From positions 1 through 64,000 of the forward strand of contig CANQOL010000010.1 in assembly GCA_947625475.1 (NCBI GenBank): a stretch of DNA of 64,000 bases, written 5' to 3'. Of the stretch, positions 1 through 8,325 are shown one piece after another. Positions within the stretch are counted from its first letter, which is position 1, and every line of letters begins with the position of its first letter. The notes under the pieces were generated by a model that saw nothing but the letters and a program-made list of their open reading frames with translations, was not told the DNA's origin and made no database searches. Origin of the DNA: an uncultured Acetatifactor sp. (GTDB lineage: Bacteria; Bacillota; Clostridia; Lachnospirales; Lachnospiraceae). The position numbers were made by a program, and so were the translations under genes.

Positions 1-83
1 CCTGGCTCATTTATCTGAGATATGAATTGAAAAATTCCTTGATAAAAAGGAAAAAAGACTTGACTGAATAGGGAGGAAGTTTT

Positions 84-752
84 ATGAGTTTCGGCAGAAA
101 TTTGAAACACCTGAGGCGTATGTGCGGAGAAATTACCCAGGAGGCTTTGGCGGAAAAGCTTAAAGTCAGCCGACAGACCGTTTCAAAATGGGAACTTGAC
201 GAATCGACGCCCGAAATGGATAAAGCTATTGAGCTTTGTGGGCTGTTCAACTGTTCTCTGGACAATCTGTTTCGCGAAGAGATGGGCGTCTGTGACGACG
301 CATACACGAACCTCCGCGTGGAGACTGTTCCGGGGTTTCGGTATGTAAGGCATGCAGTGATCAGCAGCGATCCCGAGGGGGACGCCATCAACTGGGTGTC
401 CAACGTCGCCCGCGACAACGGCGTGGAACACCCCCAGGTGATCGGGTGGGACTTTCCATATGTTTCTTTGGAGCAGATCAATGTTTACCATATGCACGGC
501 TATGAGGCTGCATGGATTCTGCCTGAAGGCGTAACGCCGGAAGGAGCGGAAATCAAGGAGCAGAAGGCCCACAAATATGCCGCGGTCCACATCCCTGAAC
601 CTTTCAAAAATCCTTTTGTGATCATTCCTAACGCATATAAGACGTTAATGGAATATATGCGCATCAACGGTTTGGAGCGTGCGGACAAAGATGTGATCCC
701 CTGCTTTGAGACGGACGGTGATACCATGGATGTGTACATTGCCTGCGTATAG
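84..752 (+). CDS. XRE-family regulator with GyrI-like effector domain
   Basis: The 222-residue product is a probable DNA-binding regulator. Residues about 6-60 form a Cro/C1-type helix-turn-helix (EALAEKLKVSRQTVSKWE). Residues about 80-222 read like the GyrI/AraC effector-binding fold, which in its families binds small hydrophobic ligands; this part is assigned by general resemblance only. The ATG follows a GGGAGGA ribosome binding site at 71-77 with 7-nt spacing. The gene stands alone and ends at a strong hairpin terminator. The downstream neighbours are mobile-element debris, so its target genes cannot be guessed from context. Confidence 0.8.
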   Translation: MSFGRNLKHLRRMCGEITQEALAEKLKVSRQTVSKWELDESTPEMDKAIELCGLFNCSLDNLFREEMGVCDDAYTNLRVETVPGFRYVRHAVISSDPEGDAINWVSNVARDNGVEHPQVIGWDFPYVSLEQINVYHMHGYEAAWILPEGVTPEGAEIKEQKAHKYAAVHIPEPFKNPFVIIPNAYKTLMEYMRINGLERADKDVIPCFETDGDTMDVYIACV

Positions 753-793
753 CTGCAGTGTTTTTACCTGACAAAAATACACGAATCTTATAA

Positions 794-836
794 GGGCTTT
801 GCGAAGTCGGCGATGGACTTCGCAAAGCCCTTTACT
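794..836 (+). terminator. Hairpin terminator after XRE regulator
   Basis: A 15-bp perfect stem (794-808 with 816-830, 7-nt loop) is followed by TTTACT. The T run is short, so it may act in both directions. Confidence 0.7.
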
Positions 837-880
837 ATAAGCCTTTTTCGGCTTCCCCGTGCCGCAGAGGGGTTTTTCTG

Positions 881-896
881 TTTGTATCAAAATCAG
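881..896 (+). repeat. Left copy of 16-bp direct repeat
   Basis: TTTGTATCAAAATCAG is repeated exactly at 3336-3351. A TTTTCT motif lies just upstream of both copies. The two copies bracket about 2.4 kb of AT-rich accessory genes and may mark an insertion or recombination boundary. Confidence 0.7.
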
Positions 897-1032
897 AAAT
901 GTGTGCCGGGTTAATAGCAGTAGATTTGTTCGCGATTCTATGGTACGATTTATTACGAGGTGGAACGATATCCATTCGGGTTATTTAAAATCACCGCCTT
1001 TCCCCAAAAACCTTGCACTTACAGAAGGGCAT

Positions 1033-1245
1033 ATGTACAAATTCGAAGGATACCGCCAGTTGGGCTTGGCTGATTTCAACCAGCCCGCAGGGTTGAAAAT
1101 GGATCCTGAAAACTGCTGGGTAAAGAAGGCGGCCGCCATTTTCTGGGAGGCGATAGAGGAAAAATACGCGGAGCTGTCGTTTAGATATGCAGATAGGCTG
1201 CAGCTGCGGGTTTGGGATATGAAGAAAAATAATGTAATTTGGTGA
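1033..1245 (+). pseudogene. N-terminal remnant of IS transposase
   Basis: From the ATG at 1033 the reading frame begins MYKFEGYRQLGLADF and continues with a KMDPENCWVKKA stretch and an EAIEEKYAEL stretch. This is the typical N-terminus of DDE transposases of the IS5/IS1182 type (the DUF772 region). Homology ends near 1180, and the frame then runs into unrelated sequence and stops at 1245. The catalytic domain is absent, so this is a dead fragment. No terminal inverted repeats were recognised. The frame stays open further upstream (from 859), but that part does not look like protein. Confidence 0.65.
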
Positions 1246-1255
1246 AGGAAAAGCT

Positions 1256-1756
1256 GTGAAAGAAAAGATAAAATTCGTCCTAACATTTGCAAAACCCCAT
1301 AAATGGAAATTTGCCTGGGAAAAGATTCAGGATGATTTATTGTGGGAAGCACTTAAAATGGCAGGCTTGTATGATTTTGTAAGCGGCTTGGAGAATGGCC
1401 TGGATACCATGGTTGGATCTGGAGGCTTGGATTTTTCAGGAGGCCAGAGACAGAGAATAGCAATTGCAAGAGCATTTGTCAAAAATTCTCCCATCATGAT
1501 TTTTGATGAATCGACCAGCGCTTTAGACAGCCATAGCGAAAATGAGATATTGAAAACGATTCGTTTGCTCTCCGGCAGCAAGACAATCATAACAATTGCA
1601 CATAGGCTTTCAACGGTTCTGATCAGTGATAGGGTTGCTTTAATGGAAGATGGAAAAATTGCTGCAATAGAAAGTCCTTCCCATATGTTTCAAGGAAACG
1701 GGAAGTTTAATGTATTGTTTGAGAATCAGCTTAATAATGTAAATTTTGGGGGATAG
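1256..1756 (+). pseudogene. Internally deleted ABC exporter (ATPase C-terminal part)
   Basis: The first ~19 residues look like the start of an ABC exporter half-transporter (KIKFVLTFAKPHKWKF). The sequence then jumps straight into the second half of the nucleotide-binding domain: ABC signature SGGQRQR, Walker B IMIFDESTSALD and H-loop IAHRLS. The membrane domain and Walker A are missing, so about 400 residues of a normal ~580-residue exporter have been lost in frame. The 166-residue product cannot transport or hydrolyse ATP by itself. The frame is intact, so the deletion may be recent. Confidence 0.8.
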
Positions 1757-1763
1757 AAAGACT

Positions 1764-2219
1764 ATGAATGAATTTTATCAAAAAGTAGACGAGTTCTTCT
1801 CGGATTTTGGGAAGGGAAGAAAAATGGTGCTTTCCACATCTGAAAACGACAGGGTATCTTCACGAATGATGAGTGTTGTGCAAATTGGCGGCGAATTATA
1901 CTTTCAGACTGACAGGACAATGAAAAAGTATAATCAAATGAGGAAGAACAACAACGTCGCATTATGTATAGATAATATTCAAATGGAAGGCAAATGCACC
2001 GAAGCCGGACATCCCTTGGATAACGCTGCGTTTTGTGATATTTATAAGGAATGTTTCAAGGGTTCCTATGATGCTTATTCCATGTTAAGCAACGAAAGGC
2101 TTTTTATTGTCAAACCGCTGTACATAGAGCGTTGGATATATGATGATGGCCTTCCTTATATTGAAACATTTGATATGAATACCCAACAATATAGGCTTGA
2201 AAGGTATTTAGGTGTATAA
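1764..2219 (+). CDS. Pyridoxamine 5'-phosphate oxidase-like FMN-binding protein
   Basis: The 151-residue product matches the FMN-binding split-barrel family: the early stretch KMVLSTSENDRVSSRMMSVVQIGGELYFQTD is the family's first strands and flavin-phosphate region. Members are small flavin or F420-linked reductases and detoxification proteins, and the substrate here is unknown. The ATG at 1764 follows a GGGGGA site; an in-frame TTG at 1746 would overlap the ABC remnant but is less likely. Base composition is AT-rich compared with the tilS side, as for the next two genes, so the three probably arrived together. Confidence 0.75.
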   Translation: MNEFYQKVDEFFSDFGKGRKMVLSTSENDRVSSRMMSVVQIGGELYFQTDRTMKKYNQMRKNNNVALCIDNIQMEGKCTEAGHPLDNAAFCDIYKECFKGSYDAYSMLSNERLFIVKPLYIERWIYDDGLPYIETFDMNTQQYRLERYLGV

Positions 2220-2272
2220 AATCCGATCTATCTACAAGCCCTGCAAATTACTCAGTTGCGGAGGAAAATTCT

Positions 2273-2671
2273 ATGGATTGTATATTCTGTAAAATTATAG
2301 CTGGACATATACCATGTTTGAAAGTGTACGAAGATGAGCATACATTGGTAATTATGGATATTGCAGGGGATGTGGACGGCCATATGCTTGCTATTCCCAA
2401 AAAACATATTGATAACATTCTCGATTGCGACTTTGACAGCCTTAGTCATTTGATGATTGCGGTAAAAAAGGTTTCAAACCACTGCATTGATAACTGCCAT
2501 TATGACGGCATAAATCTTCTGAATGCGAGCGGTAAAAGTGCAGGTCAATCTGTTTGCCATTTTCACATCCACATTATTCCAAGAAAAATGAATGACGGGA
2601 TCGATGCATGGCCTAAGTTCGATGGAGCAAAAGATGATGTGTCTAAAATCTGGAGAGAATTAAAATTATAG
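2273..2671 (+). CDS. HIT family (histidine triad) nucleotide hydrolase
   Basis: The 132-residue protein has the N-terminal CIFCKIIAG motif and the catalytic triad motif HFHIHIIP near residues 96-103 of a HIT hydrolase. The family removes AMP or other leaving groups from nucleotide phosphoramidates and dinucleotides in the cytoplasm. Length and motif spacing are normal. The start follows GGAGGA with good spacing. The gene is flanked by two other small AT-rich genes in the same direction, with gaps of 53 and 70 nt, so they could share a transcript. Confidence 0.9.
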   Translation: MDCIFCKIIAGHIPCLKVYEDEHTLVIMDIAGDVDGHMLAIPKKHIDNILDCDFDSLSHLMIAVKKVSNHCIDNCHYDGINLLNASGKSAGQSVCHFHIHIIPRKMNDGIDAWPKFDGAKDDVSKIWRELKL

Positions 2672-2741
2672 ATTCCCGTTTATCGGCAGGAACATAGATA
2701 TCATCTTGCAGAGTTTGATACAGGATTAGGGGAGAACAAGT

Positions 2742-3329
2742 ATGAAAGATTTTATTTTTATAACAGGAGCAAGCGGTATAGGCAAAAGTACATTAGCGAA
2801 TGGACTCCTCAACCGTTATAAAACCACATGCATAGAACAGAATATGATACCTGAATTTATTTCACGGGACGGCAGCGAGCCGATGACGGGCGAACTGGAA
2901 GAGCTTACTTGTTGGGAAAATCAGGTCGCAATGCTTATGTGTTTTCATAGGCTGGGGTATAAGAATATCATTGCCACCGAACTTGACGACCTCAGAACGG
3001 CGGATATTCCCATTGTTTTTAAGGGAACCGATTTTATCACGATAAAACTTGTATGCAGTGATTTGAAACAAATTCAAGAGCAAATGCAAAATCGCCCAAA
3101 TCACGGACTGATAGATTATGAATTGCAGAAAAAGATGAACGAAAAAAATATCCAGCGAAGTCCGCTTGTTAATGAAATAGAAATCGATATTGCCGGAAAG
3201 TCAATCAGGGAAGTGCTTGAACAGGCTATAAAAATAATTGAAACTACGCCTTCCCAGTTGGATTACGAGTACATAAAACCTCCCAAAGAGATGTTTTACT
3301 CATGGGTTTTTGCAAATGGATTGAGATAG
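2742..3329 (+). CDS. P-loop kinase-like protein
   Basis: The protein (195 residues) begins with a phosphate-binding loop, FITGASGIGKST (about residues 6-17), and has a C-terminal helical part with a NEIEIDIAGKSIREV stretch. This resembles small nucleoside/nucleotide or adenylylsulfate-type kinases. The LID and substrate motifs are not clear enough to name a substrate. It is the last gene before the right copy of the 16-bp direct repeat and shares the AT-rich composition of the patch. Confidence 0.6.
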   Translation: MKDFIFITGASGIGKSTLANGLLNRYKTTCIEQNMIPEFISRDGSEPMTGELEELTCWENQVAMLMCFHRLGYKNIIATELDDLRTADIPIVFKGTDFITIKLVCSDLKQIQEQMQNRPNHGLIDYELQKKMNEKNIQRSPLVNEIEIDIAGKSIREVLEQAIKIIETTPSQLDYEYIKPPKEMFYSWVFANGLR

Positions 3330-3335
3330 ATTTTC

Positions 3336-3351
3336 TTTGTATCAAAATCAG
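3336..3351 (+). repeat. Right copy of 16-bp direct repeat
   Basis: Exact copy of the 881-896 sequence, lying 7 nt after the stop of the P-loop kinase gene. Just beyond it the base composition changes to the GC-rich type of tilS. Confidence 0.7.
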
Positions 3352-3427
3352 CAACGACATTGAACTGAGGTGCGGGACAGGCACCAGAGCATAAGGATGT
3401 GCTGGCCAAATGCGGGCCGGATTGGGG

Positions 3428-3456
3428 TTGATTTTTTCCGCAAAAATGACTATAGT
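3428..3456 (+). promoter_or_regulatory. Promoter of tilS, probably leaderless
   Basis: TTGATT (3428-3433), 17-bp spacer, TATAGT (3451-3456). The expected start of transcription, 6-8 nt after the -10 box, coincides with the A of the tilS ATG at 3463. No Shine-Dalgarno sequence precedes that ATG. Confidence 0.65.
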
Positions 3457-3462
3457 AGACCC

Positions 3463-4962
3463 ATGAGAACGGTTTGGGATCCTTTGGAAAAAAAGATTTT
3501 GGCATATTGCAGGCGCTGCCGGATGTTCCCTGAGGGGACGGGGGCAGTCCTGGGGGTGTCAGGGGGGGCGGACTCGGTCTGCCTCCTGTTTGTACTGCAT
3601 GCCCTGCAGGAGGAACTGGGGATCCGCCTGTGGGCGGTGCATGTGAACCACCGGATCCGGCCCGAAGCCGGGGAGGACGCGGCCTTTGTCCGGCAGCTCT
3701 GCCAGGGGCTGGGAGTCCCCTTTGTGCTGAAGGAGCGGGATGTGCCGGCGCTGGCGGCTGCCCGGGGACTTTCCGGGGAGGAGGCTGCCCGGGAGGCCCG
3801 CTATGAGTGCCTGCGGGAGGCGGCAGGGGAGCTGGGAGGCGCCCTGATCGCCGTGGCCCACAATGCCCAGGATCAGGCGGAGACAGTGCTCTTTCATCTG
3901 TTCCGGGGCACCGGGCTGACGGGACTTTGCGGCATGCGCCCCCTGCGGGACGGGATCGCCCGGCCTCTGCTGGAGACAGAGAGGGGAGAGATCCTGGCGT
4001 ATCTGGAGAGAAAAGGGGCCGCCCATGTGGAGGACGCCACCAACGGGGAGGATTTTTATGCCCGCAACCGGATCCGCCATCACATTCTTCCCTACGCCCG
4101 GGAGCAGATTTCGGAGGGCTGCGTGGCGCATATGTGCCGCACAGCCGGAATGCTTGCGGAGACGGAGGAATACCTGGTTCTTCAGACCCGCCGGGCCCGG
4201 GAGCGCTGTGTGGGGGGGGCCGACACGTCCTTGCCCGGCCCGGATCGGGAGATTCACGTGGACTGCCGGGCTCTGCTGGAAGAGCATCCGGCCATTCAAA
4301 AGCGTCTGCTGCTGGAGCTGCTAAAGGAGCTGGCGCCGGGGAGCCGGGAGCTGGGAGCGGTTCATGTGGAGAGCCTGCTGGGACTTTTTACGCGCCAGGG
4401 GAACGGAGATCTGAATCTGCCCGGCGGGATATTGGCCCGGCGCCGCTACAGGGAGGTGGTGCTCCTGCGTCCGCAAACAGAGCGGCCCCCCCGGGAGCTG
4501 CCCTTTGCCGGGATCGGTCCCATTCCCCCCGGAGGGTGGACCGGGACCCTGCCGGATGGGCGGATCCTGCGGCTGGAGCTTTTGGAGGGGGAGGCCCTGC
4601 CCCGGGATTTTCTGGAAAATTGGGAAAAGATACCGAAAAGCCGGTATACGAAATGGCTGGACTGTGATAAAATAAGCGTAGTACCCACTAAAACCCCGCC
4701 TCTTTTGACTGTGAGGGGACGCAGAGAGGGAGATTTTCTGTATATCCGCACCGGGGAGGGCCGGGTGGGCCGAAAAAGCTTAAAGGAGTACCTGATCGGG
4801 GAGAAGGTTCCCCGGCAGGAGCGGGACGGGATCCCCCTTTTGGCCTGCGGCAGCCATGTGCTGTGGGCGGTGGGATACCGGATCAGCGAGGCCTGCAAGG
4901 TGGGCAGGGATACCCGGCGGATTCTGCGGGTACAGCTGCAGGAGAAGACCGGCGGCATGTGA
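3463..4962 (+). CDS. tilS: tRNA(Ile)-lysidine synthetase TilS
   Basis: TilS attaches lysine to C34 of the CAU-anticodon tRNA-Ile so that it reads AUA codons, using ATP. The N-type PP-loop motif SGGADS lies at residues 33-38, followed by the HVNHRIRPEAGEDA and AHNAQDQAETVLFHLFRGTGL blocks. The C-terminal third carries the substrate-binding TilS_C region. Length (499 residues) is normal. I chose the ATG at 3463 because the spacing to the PP loop matches Bacillus-type TilS and a promoter lies immediately upstream. hpt starts 65 nt after the stop, and the tilS-hpt-ftsH order is conserved in Bacillota. Confidence 0.95.
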   Translation: MRTVWDPLEKKILAYCRRCRMFPEGTGAVLGVSGGADSVCLLFVLHALQEELGIRLWAVHVNHRIRPEAGEDAAFVRQLCQGLGVPFVLKERDVPALAAARGLSGEEAAREARYECLREAAGELGGALIAVAHNAQDQAETVLFHLFRGTGLTGLCGMRPLRDGIARPLLETERGEILAYLERKGAAHVEDATNGEDFYARNRIRHHILPYAREQISEGCVAHMCRTAGMLAETEEYLVLQTRRARERCVGGADTSLPGPDREIHVDCRALLEEHPAIQKRLLLELLKELAPGSRELGAVHVESLLGLFTRQGNGDLNLPGGILARRRYREVVLLRPQTERPPRELPFAGIGPIPPGGWTGTLPDGRILRLELLEGEALPRDFLENWEKIPKSRYTKWLDCDKISVVPTKTPPLLTVRGRREGDFLYIRTGEGRVGRKSLKEYLIGEKVPRQERDGIPLLACGSHVLWAVGYRISEACKVGRDTRRILRVQLQEKTGGM

Positions 4963-5027
4963 CAAAGGAGTGGGGGCCCCTTTTGAGAGAGGGCATCCCG
5001 GGAAAAGGTACCGGAAGGGAGATTGCT

Positions 5028-5555
5028 ATGGCAGAGAGGATCAGAGTGTTGTTGACGGAGCAGGAGGTGGATGCCCGCATCCAGGCGATTGGAGAGCAGA
5101 TCAGCAGGGACTATGAGGGGCGGCAGGTGCATTTGATCTGTGTGCTCAAGGGCGGCAGCTTTTTCATGTGCGAGCTGGCCAAACGCATCAGCGTGCCGGT
5201 TTCCCTGGATTTCATGTCGGTCTCCAGCTACGGCAAGGATACCAAGTCCAGCGGCGTGGTGAAGATCGTCAAGGATCTGGACGAGTCCGTCAAGGGCAAG
5301 GATGTGATTGTGGTGGAGGATATTGTGGATTCCGGCAGGACACTGAGCTATCTGCTGGATCTGCTGCGGGACCGGGGCCCGGCGTCCCTGCGCCTGTGTA
5401 CGCTGCTGGATAAGCCGGACCGGAGGGTAGTGGATGTGCCTGTGGACTATACGGGCTTCCAGATCCCGGATGAGTTCGTGGTGGGCTACGGGCTGGATTA
5501 TGCTCAGAAATACAGGAATCTTCCCTATATCGGAGTAGTAGAATTTGACGAGTGA
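5028..5555 (+). CDS. hpt: Hypoxanthine phosphoribosyltransferase
   Basis: This purine-salvage enzyme makes IMP or GMP from hypoxanthine or guanine and PRPP in the cytoplasm. The PRPP-binding signature VIVVEDIVDSGRT is at residues 93-105. The flexible-loop region SVSSYGKDTKSSG is about residues 64-76, and LKGGSFF (about 40-46) matches the family. The product has the usual ~175 residues from the ATG at 5028, which follows GGAAGGGA. A longer in-frame extension into tilS is not family-like. The gene sits between tilS and ftsH with short gaps (65 and 40 nt), so co-transcription is likely. Confidence 0.95.
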   Translation: MAERIRVLLTEQEVDARIQAIGEQISRDYEGRQVHLICVLKGGSFFMCELAKRISVPVSLDFMSVSSYGKDTKSSGVVKIVKDLDESVKGKDVIVVEDIVDSGRTLSYLLDLLRDRGPASLRLCTLLDKPDRRVVDVPVDYTGFQIPDEFVVGYGLDYAQKYRNLPYIGVVEFDE

Positions 5556-5595
5556 CATTGAAAATGAAAAGAGATAGAGTGTAGGAGGCTTTTCG

Positions 5596-7407
5596 TTGAG
5601 ACAGAACGGCAGAAATTTTAATTCCATCGTAATGCTGATGGCTGTGGTGATGCTGGCGCTGGTGGCATTCAGCTTTTTTGAACAGCAGGGACGCGATTAC
5701 ACCAGGGCGGATCTGATCGCCGATCTGGAGAACAGAGAGGTGGAAGAGATCCTGGTTTCCCCCAACAAGGAGGCGCCCACCGGCTATGTGACGGTGATCT
5801 TTTCGGACGGGAAGGAAGAGCTGTATGCCACGGATATCCGGGAGCTGGAGAGCATGCTCCGGGAGCTGGGGTTTGAACCCGTGGTGGAGGATATCGACCG
5901 GGACGGCTGGATGGCTGTGGGGCTGGTGATCCTGATTGTGGTGGTTATCGCCGGCATCTTCTTCCTGCTGATGATCAATATGCAGAACGCGGCCGGGGGA
6001 GGCAACGCCAGGATGATGAATTTTGGCAAGAGCCACGCCAAGCTGGCTGCGGGCGACAACCCGGTCAAATTCGATCAGGTGGCGGGACTGAAGGAAGAGA
6101 AGGAGGAACTGGAAGAGATCGTAGACTTCCTGAAGGAGCCCGGGAAATTTACCCGGCTGGGCGCCAGAATCCCCAAGGGCGTGCTGCTGGAGGGCCCTCC
6201 CGGCACAGGTAAGACCCTGCTGGCTAAGGCGGTGGCGGGAGAGGCGGGGGTGCCCTTTTTCAGTATCTCCGGCTCGGATTTTGTGGAAATGTTCGTGGGC
6301 GTAGGCGCGAGCCGTGTGCGTGACCTGTTCCAGGAGGCCAAAAAAAATGCCCCCTGTATCGTGTTTATAGATGAGATCGACGCGGTGGCCAGACGCCGGG
6401 GGACCGGTATGGGCGGCGGCCACGATGAGAGAGAACAGACCCTGAACCAGCTGCTGGTGGAGATGGACGGCTTCGGCGTGAACGAGGGGATCATCGTGAT
6501 GGCGGCCACTAACCGGGTGGATATTCTGGATCCTGCCATTCTGCGTCCCGGGCGCTTCGACCGGAAGGTGGCGGTAGGCACGCCGGACATCGGCGGACGG
6601 GAGGAGATCCTGAAGGTCCACGCCAAGAATAAGCCCCTGGGGGAGGATGTGGATTTAAAGCGCGTGGCCCAGACAACGGCCGGCTTTACCGGGGCGGATT
6701 TGGAAAATCTTCTCAATGAAGCGGCTATTCTGGCGGCCAAGGACAGCCGCAGTTGCCTGATGCAGGCGGATATCGAGAGCGCCTTCGTGAAGGTGGGGAT
6801 CGGAGCGGAGAAAAAGAGCCGGGTGATTTCTGACAAGGAGAAAAAAATCACTGCCTACCACGAGGCGGGCCATGCGATCCTGTTTCATGTGCTGCCGGAT
6901 GTGGGGCCGGTTCACAGCGTGTCCATCATTCCCACCGGCGTGGGAGCGGCGGGGTATACCATGCCGCTGCCGGAGCGGGATGAGATGTTCCTGACCAAAG
7001 GCCAGATGCTGCAGAACATTATGGTGTCCCTGGGAGGGCGGATCGCGGAGGAAATTATATTTAAGGATGTTACCACGGGAGCCTTCAGCGATATCAAGCA
7101 GGCTACCAAGACGGCCCGCCGGATGGTGACGCGGTTCGGAATGTCAGAAAATATCGGCGTGATCAATTATGACGAGGACGACGACGAGGTGTTCATCGGA
7201 AGGGATCTGGCCCATGCAAAGGCCCACAGCGAGGCGGTGTCCGGGGAGATCGACAGAGAGGTGAAGTCGATTATTGATGCGTGCTATGCCAGGGCGAAGG
7301 AGCTGATCCTGGAGAATGAGACCGTGCTGCACCGGTGCGCGGAGAGGCTGCTGGAGAAGGAGAAGATCGGACGGGAAGAGTTTGAGGGGCTCTTCGCAGG
7401 ATGTTAG
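5596..7407 (+). CDS. ftsH: ATP-dependent zinc metalloprotease FtsH
   Basis: FtsH is a membrane-anchored AAA+ protease that degrades misfolded membrane proteins and short-lived regulators. It starts at TTG 5596, behind GTAGGAGG. Membrane segments lie at about 11-28 and 105-127 with the extracytoplasmic domain between them. Walker A GPPGTGKT is near 200-207, followed by the Walker B FIDEID stretch and the SRH region (ATNR...LRPGRFDR). The zinc-binding HEAGH is at 422-426. The length of 603 residues is slightly short because the C-terminal tail after the protease domain is brief. A hairpin terminator follows at 7556. Confidence 0.97.
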   Translation: MRQNGRNFNSIVMLMAVVMLALVAFSFFEQQGRDYTRADLIADLENREVEEILVSPNKEAPTGYVTVIFSDGKEELYATDIRELESMLRELGFEPVVEDIDRDGWMAVGLVILIVVVIAGIFFLLMINMQNAAGGGNARMMNFGKSHAKLAAGDNPVKFDQVAGLKEEKEELEEIVDFLKEPGKFTRLGARIPKGVLLEGPPGTGKTLLAKAVAGEAGVPFFSISGSDFVEMFVGVGASRVRDLFQEAKKNAPCIVFIDEIDAVARRRGTGMGGGHDEREQTLNQLLVEMDGFGVNEGIIVMAATNRVDILDPAILRPGRFDRKVAVGTPDIGGREEILKVHAKNKPLGEDVDLKRVAQTTAGFTGADLENLLNEAAILAAKDSRSCLMQADIESAFVKVGIGAEKKSRVISDKEKKITAYHEAGHAILFHVLPDVGPVHSVSIIPTGVGAAGYTMPLPERDEMFLTKGQMLQNIMVSLGGRIAEEIIFKDVTTGAFSDIKQATKTARRMVTRFGMSENIGVINYDEDDDEVFIGRDLAHAKAHSEAVSGEIDREVKSIIDACYARAKELILENETVLHRCAERLLEKEKIGREEFEGLFAGC

Positions 7408-7555
7408 TAAAAATATACAAAAAATTAGAATAGGATTTGTTATATTTGTTTAAATTTGGGGTAGGCAGAATGGGGCGGGGGTGATATTATAATACTCGTA
7501 ACCCCCCCAATACATTTTATGGTTTTGCTATACCCCATAAGAAGAAATACCTTCT

Positions 7556-7592
7556 CTAAAAAGGACAGCTGCCCAGCTGTCTTTTTTAGTGC
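7556..7592 (+). terminator. Bidirectional hairpin terminator downstream of ftsH
   Basis: A near-perfect palindrome (CTAAAAAGGACAGCTG / CAGCTGTCTTTTTTAG, 2-nt loop) with an A run before and a T run after the stem. It probably ends the tilS-hpt-ftsH transcript about 150 nt after the ftsH stop. Confidence 0.8.
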
Positions 7593-7634
7593 CCAGGAAA
7601 TGACGGCGTTGATACAGGAGGGCAGCAGGAGTCG

Positions 7635-7770
7635 CCCGGGTGCAGCGGCAGTGCTTAAACGGGCACGCTTTCGCTACGTAAAAAACGCAGCGGCACTAAG
7701 CTCGTAAGGGACCTCGCTAAGTGCCGGCGTTTTTTAAGTACCCTATTTAAGCACCGCCGGTGCGCCCGGG
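7635..7770. repeat. ~135-bp palindromic element, copy 1
   Basis: The segment begins and ends with CCCGGG and folds on itself: left arm CCCGGGTGCAGCGGCAGTGC pairs with a right arm reading CCCGGGCGCACCGGCGGTGC on the other strand. An inner arm pairs GCACTAAGCTCG with CGCTAAGTGC. No coding sequence is evident. A related copy lies at 7946-8080 in the opposite orientation. The shared blocks include GCTTTCGCT and the inner ACTA-GCTCG / CCTCGC-AAGT core. Confidence 0.75.
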
Positions 7771-7836
7771 CTCTGGACTGGCTGGATTGGCTGGACTGGC
7801 GGGCTCTGAACTGGCTGGGCTGGCAGAACTGGCGGA
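7771..7836 (+). repeat. Degenerate CTGGCTGGA-type tandem repeats
   Basis: About seven imperfect 9-10 bp units of CTGGCTGGA / CTGGACTGG form, lying between the two palindromic elements. It appears non-coding. Confidence 0.6.
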
Positions 7837-7945
7837 ACATGGCGGAAATGTGCCGCGTCGGCAGACGGCAGAACCCGTCATGGACGTCAGACAGCACAAT
7901 CTGCCGCAGGCCGCAGCCTGCAGAATCCGCCATGCAGTGTACCAG

Positions 7946-8080
7946 CCCGGGCGCTGGCATAGTGCCTGTGATGGCTCTCGGGAAACGTCGTTACTTGGCG
8001 AGGTATTTTCGAGCCTAGTAACGCAACGTTTCCCGCCGAAGCGAAAGCGCGCCTGAACAGGCACTATGCCTGCACCCGGG
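7946..8080. repeat. ~135-bp palindromic element, copy 2 (inverted)
   Basis: It starts and ends with CCCGGG. The outer arms pair CCCGGGCGCTGGCATAGTGC with the complement of the right end. The inner arm pairs GGAAACGT...GTTACT with AGTAAC...ACGTTTCC. Read on the minus strand it aligns with copy 1 over its whole length, including CCCGGGTGCAG and GCTTTCGCT. Confidence 0.75.
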
Positions 8081-8081
8081 C

Positions 8082-8186
8082 GTCCCCTTCGCCATTCTCC
8101 CTCCCACGCCGAAATCCGTCCCCTTCGCCATTCTCCCCTCCCGCGCCGAAATCCGTCCCCATCGCCGAAATCCGTCCCCCCTTCGC
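8082..8186 (+). repeat. 36-bp minisatellite before the GH13 gene
   Basis: Two full and one shortened unit of GTCCCCTTCGCCATTCTCCC...CGCCGAAATCC with a 36-37 bp period, plus a partial fourth. It abuts palindromic copy 2 and ends 35 nt before the GH13 promoter. Confidence 0.75.
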
Positions 8187-8220
8187 CCCCAAAAAGATCC
8201 TCCTACTTTGCGCTTAGGGC

Positions 8221-8249
8221 TTGAAGTTGCGGCTTCTTTCGTATAAAAT
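8221..8249 (+). promoter_or_regulatory. Predicted promoter of GH13 amylase gene
   Basis: TTGAAG (8221-8226), 17-bp spacer, TAAAAT (8244-8249). This leaves a 5' leader of about 70 nt before the ATG at 8326. Confidence 0.55.
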
Positions 8250-8325
8250 AGGTATGAATTGCATAGAGAGGTCTGAATGCTCCCTAAGGGGGCTTACCGG
8301 CATAGAGTGGAAAGGTGCTAAGATC

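Noticed and set aside
859..1032. Upstream extension of the transposase frame
   Set aside because: Translation before the ATG at 1033 has no transposase similarity and no SD.
3296..3505. Minus-strand frame with CPAPQFNVVADFD over the tilS promoter
   Set aside because: It has no start signal and covers the tilS promoter and start. No family was recognised.
4863..5027. 55-residue N-terminal extension of hpt overlapping tilS
   Set aside because: It lies in the tilS coding region, is not part of the Hpt family, and the ATG at 5028 has its own SD.
7465..7493. Promoter at TATAAT 7488-7493 after ftsH
   Set aside because: A good -10 box, but no acceptable -35 box at 16-18 bp and no gene downstream before the terminator at 7556.
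7519..8056. Small plus-strand frames between ftsH and the GH13 gene
   Set aside because: They run through the palindromic elements and minisatellites, lack SDs and have no protein-like features.
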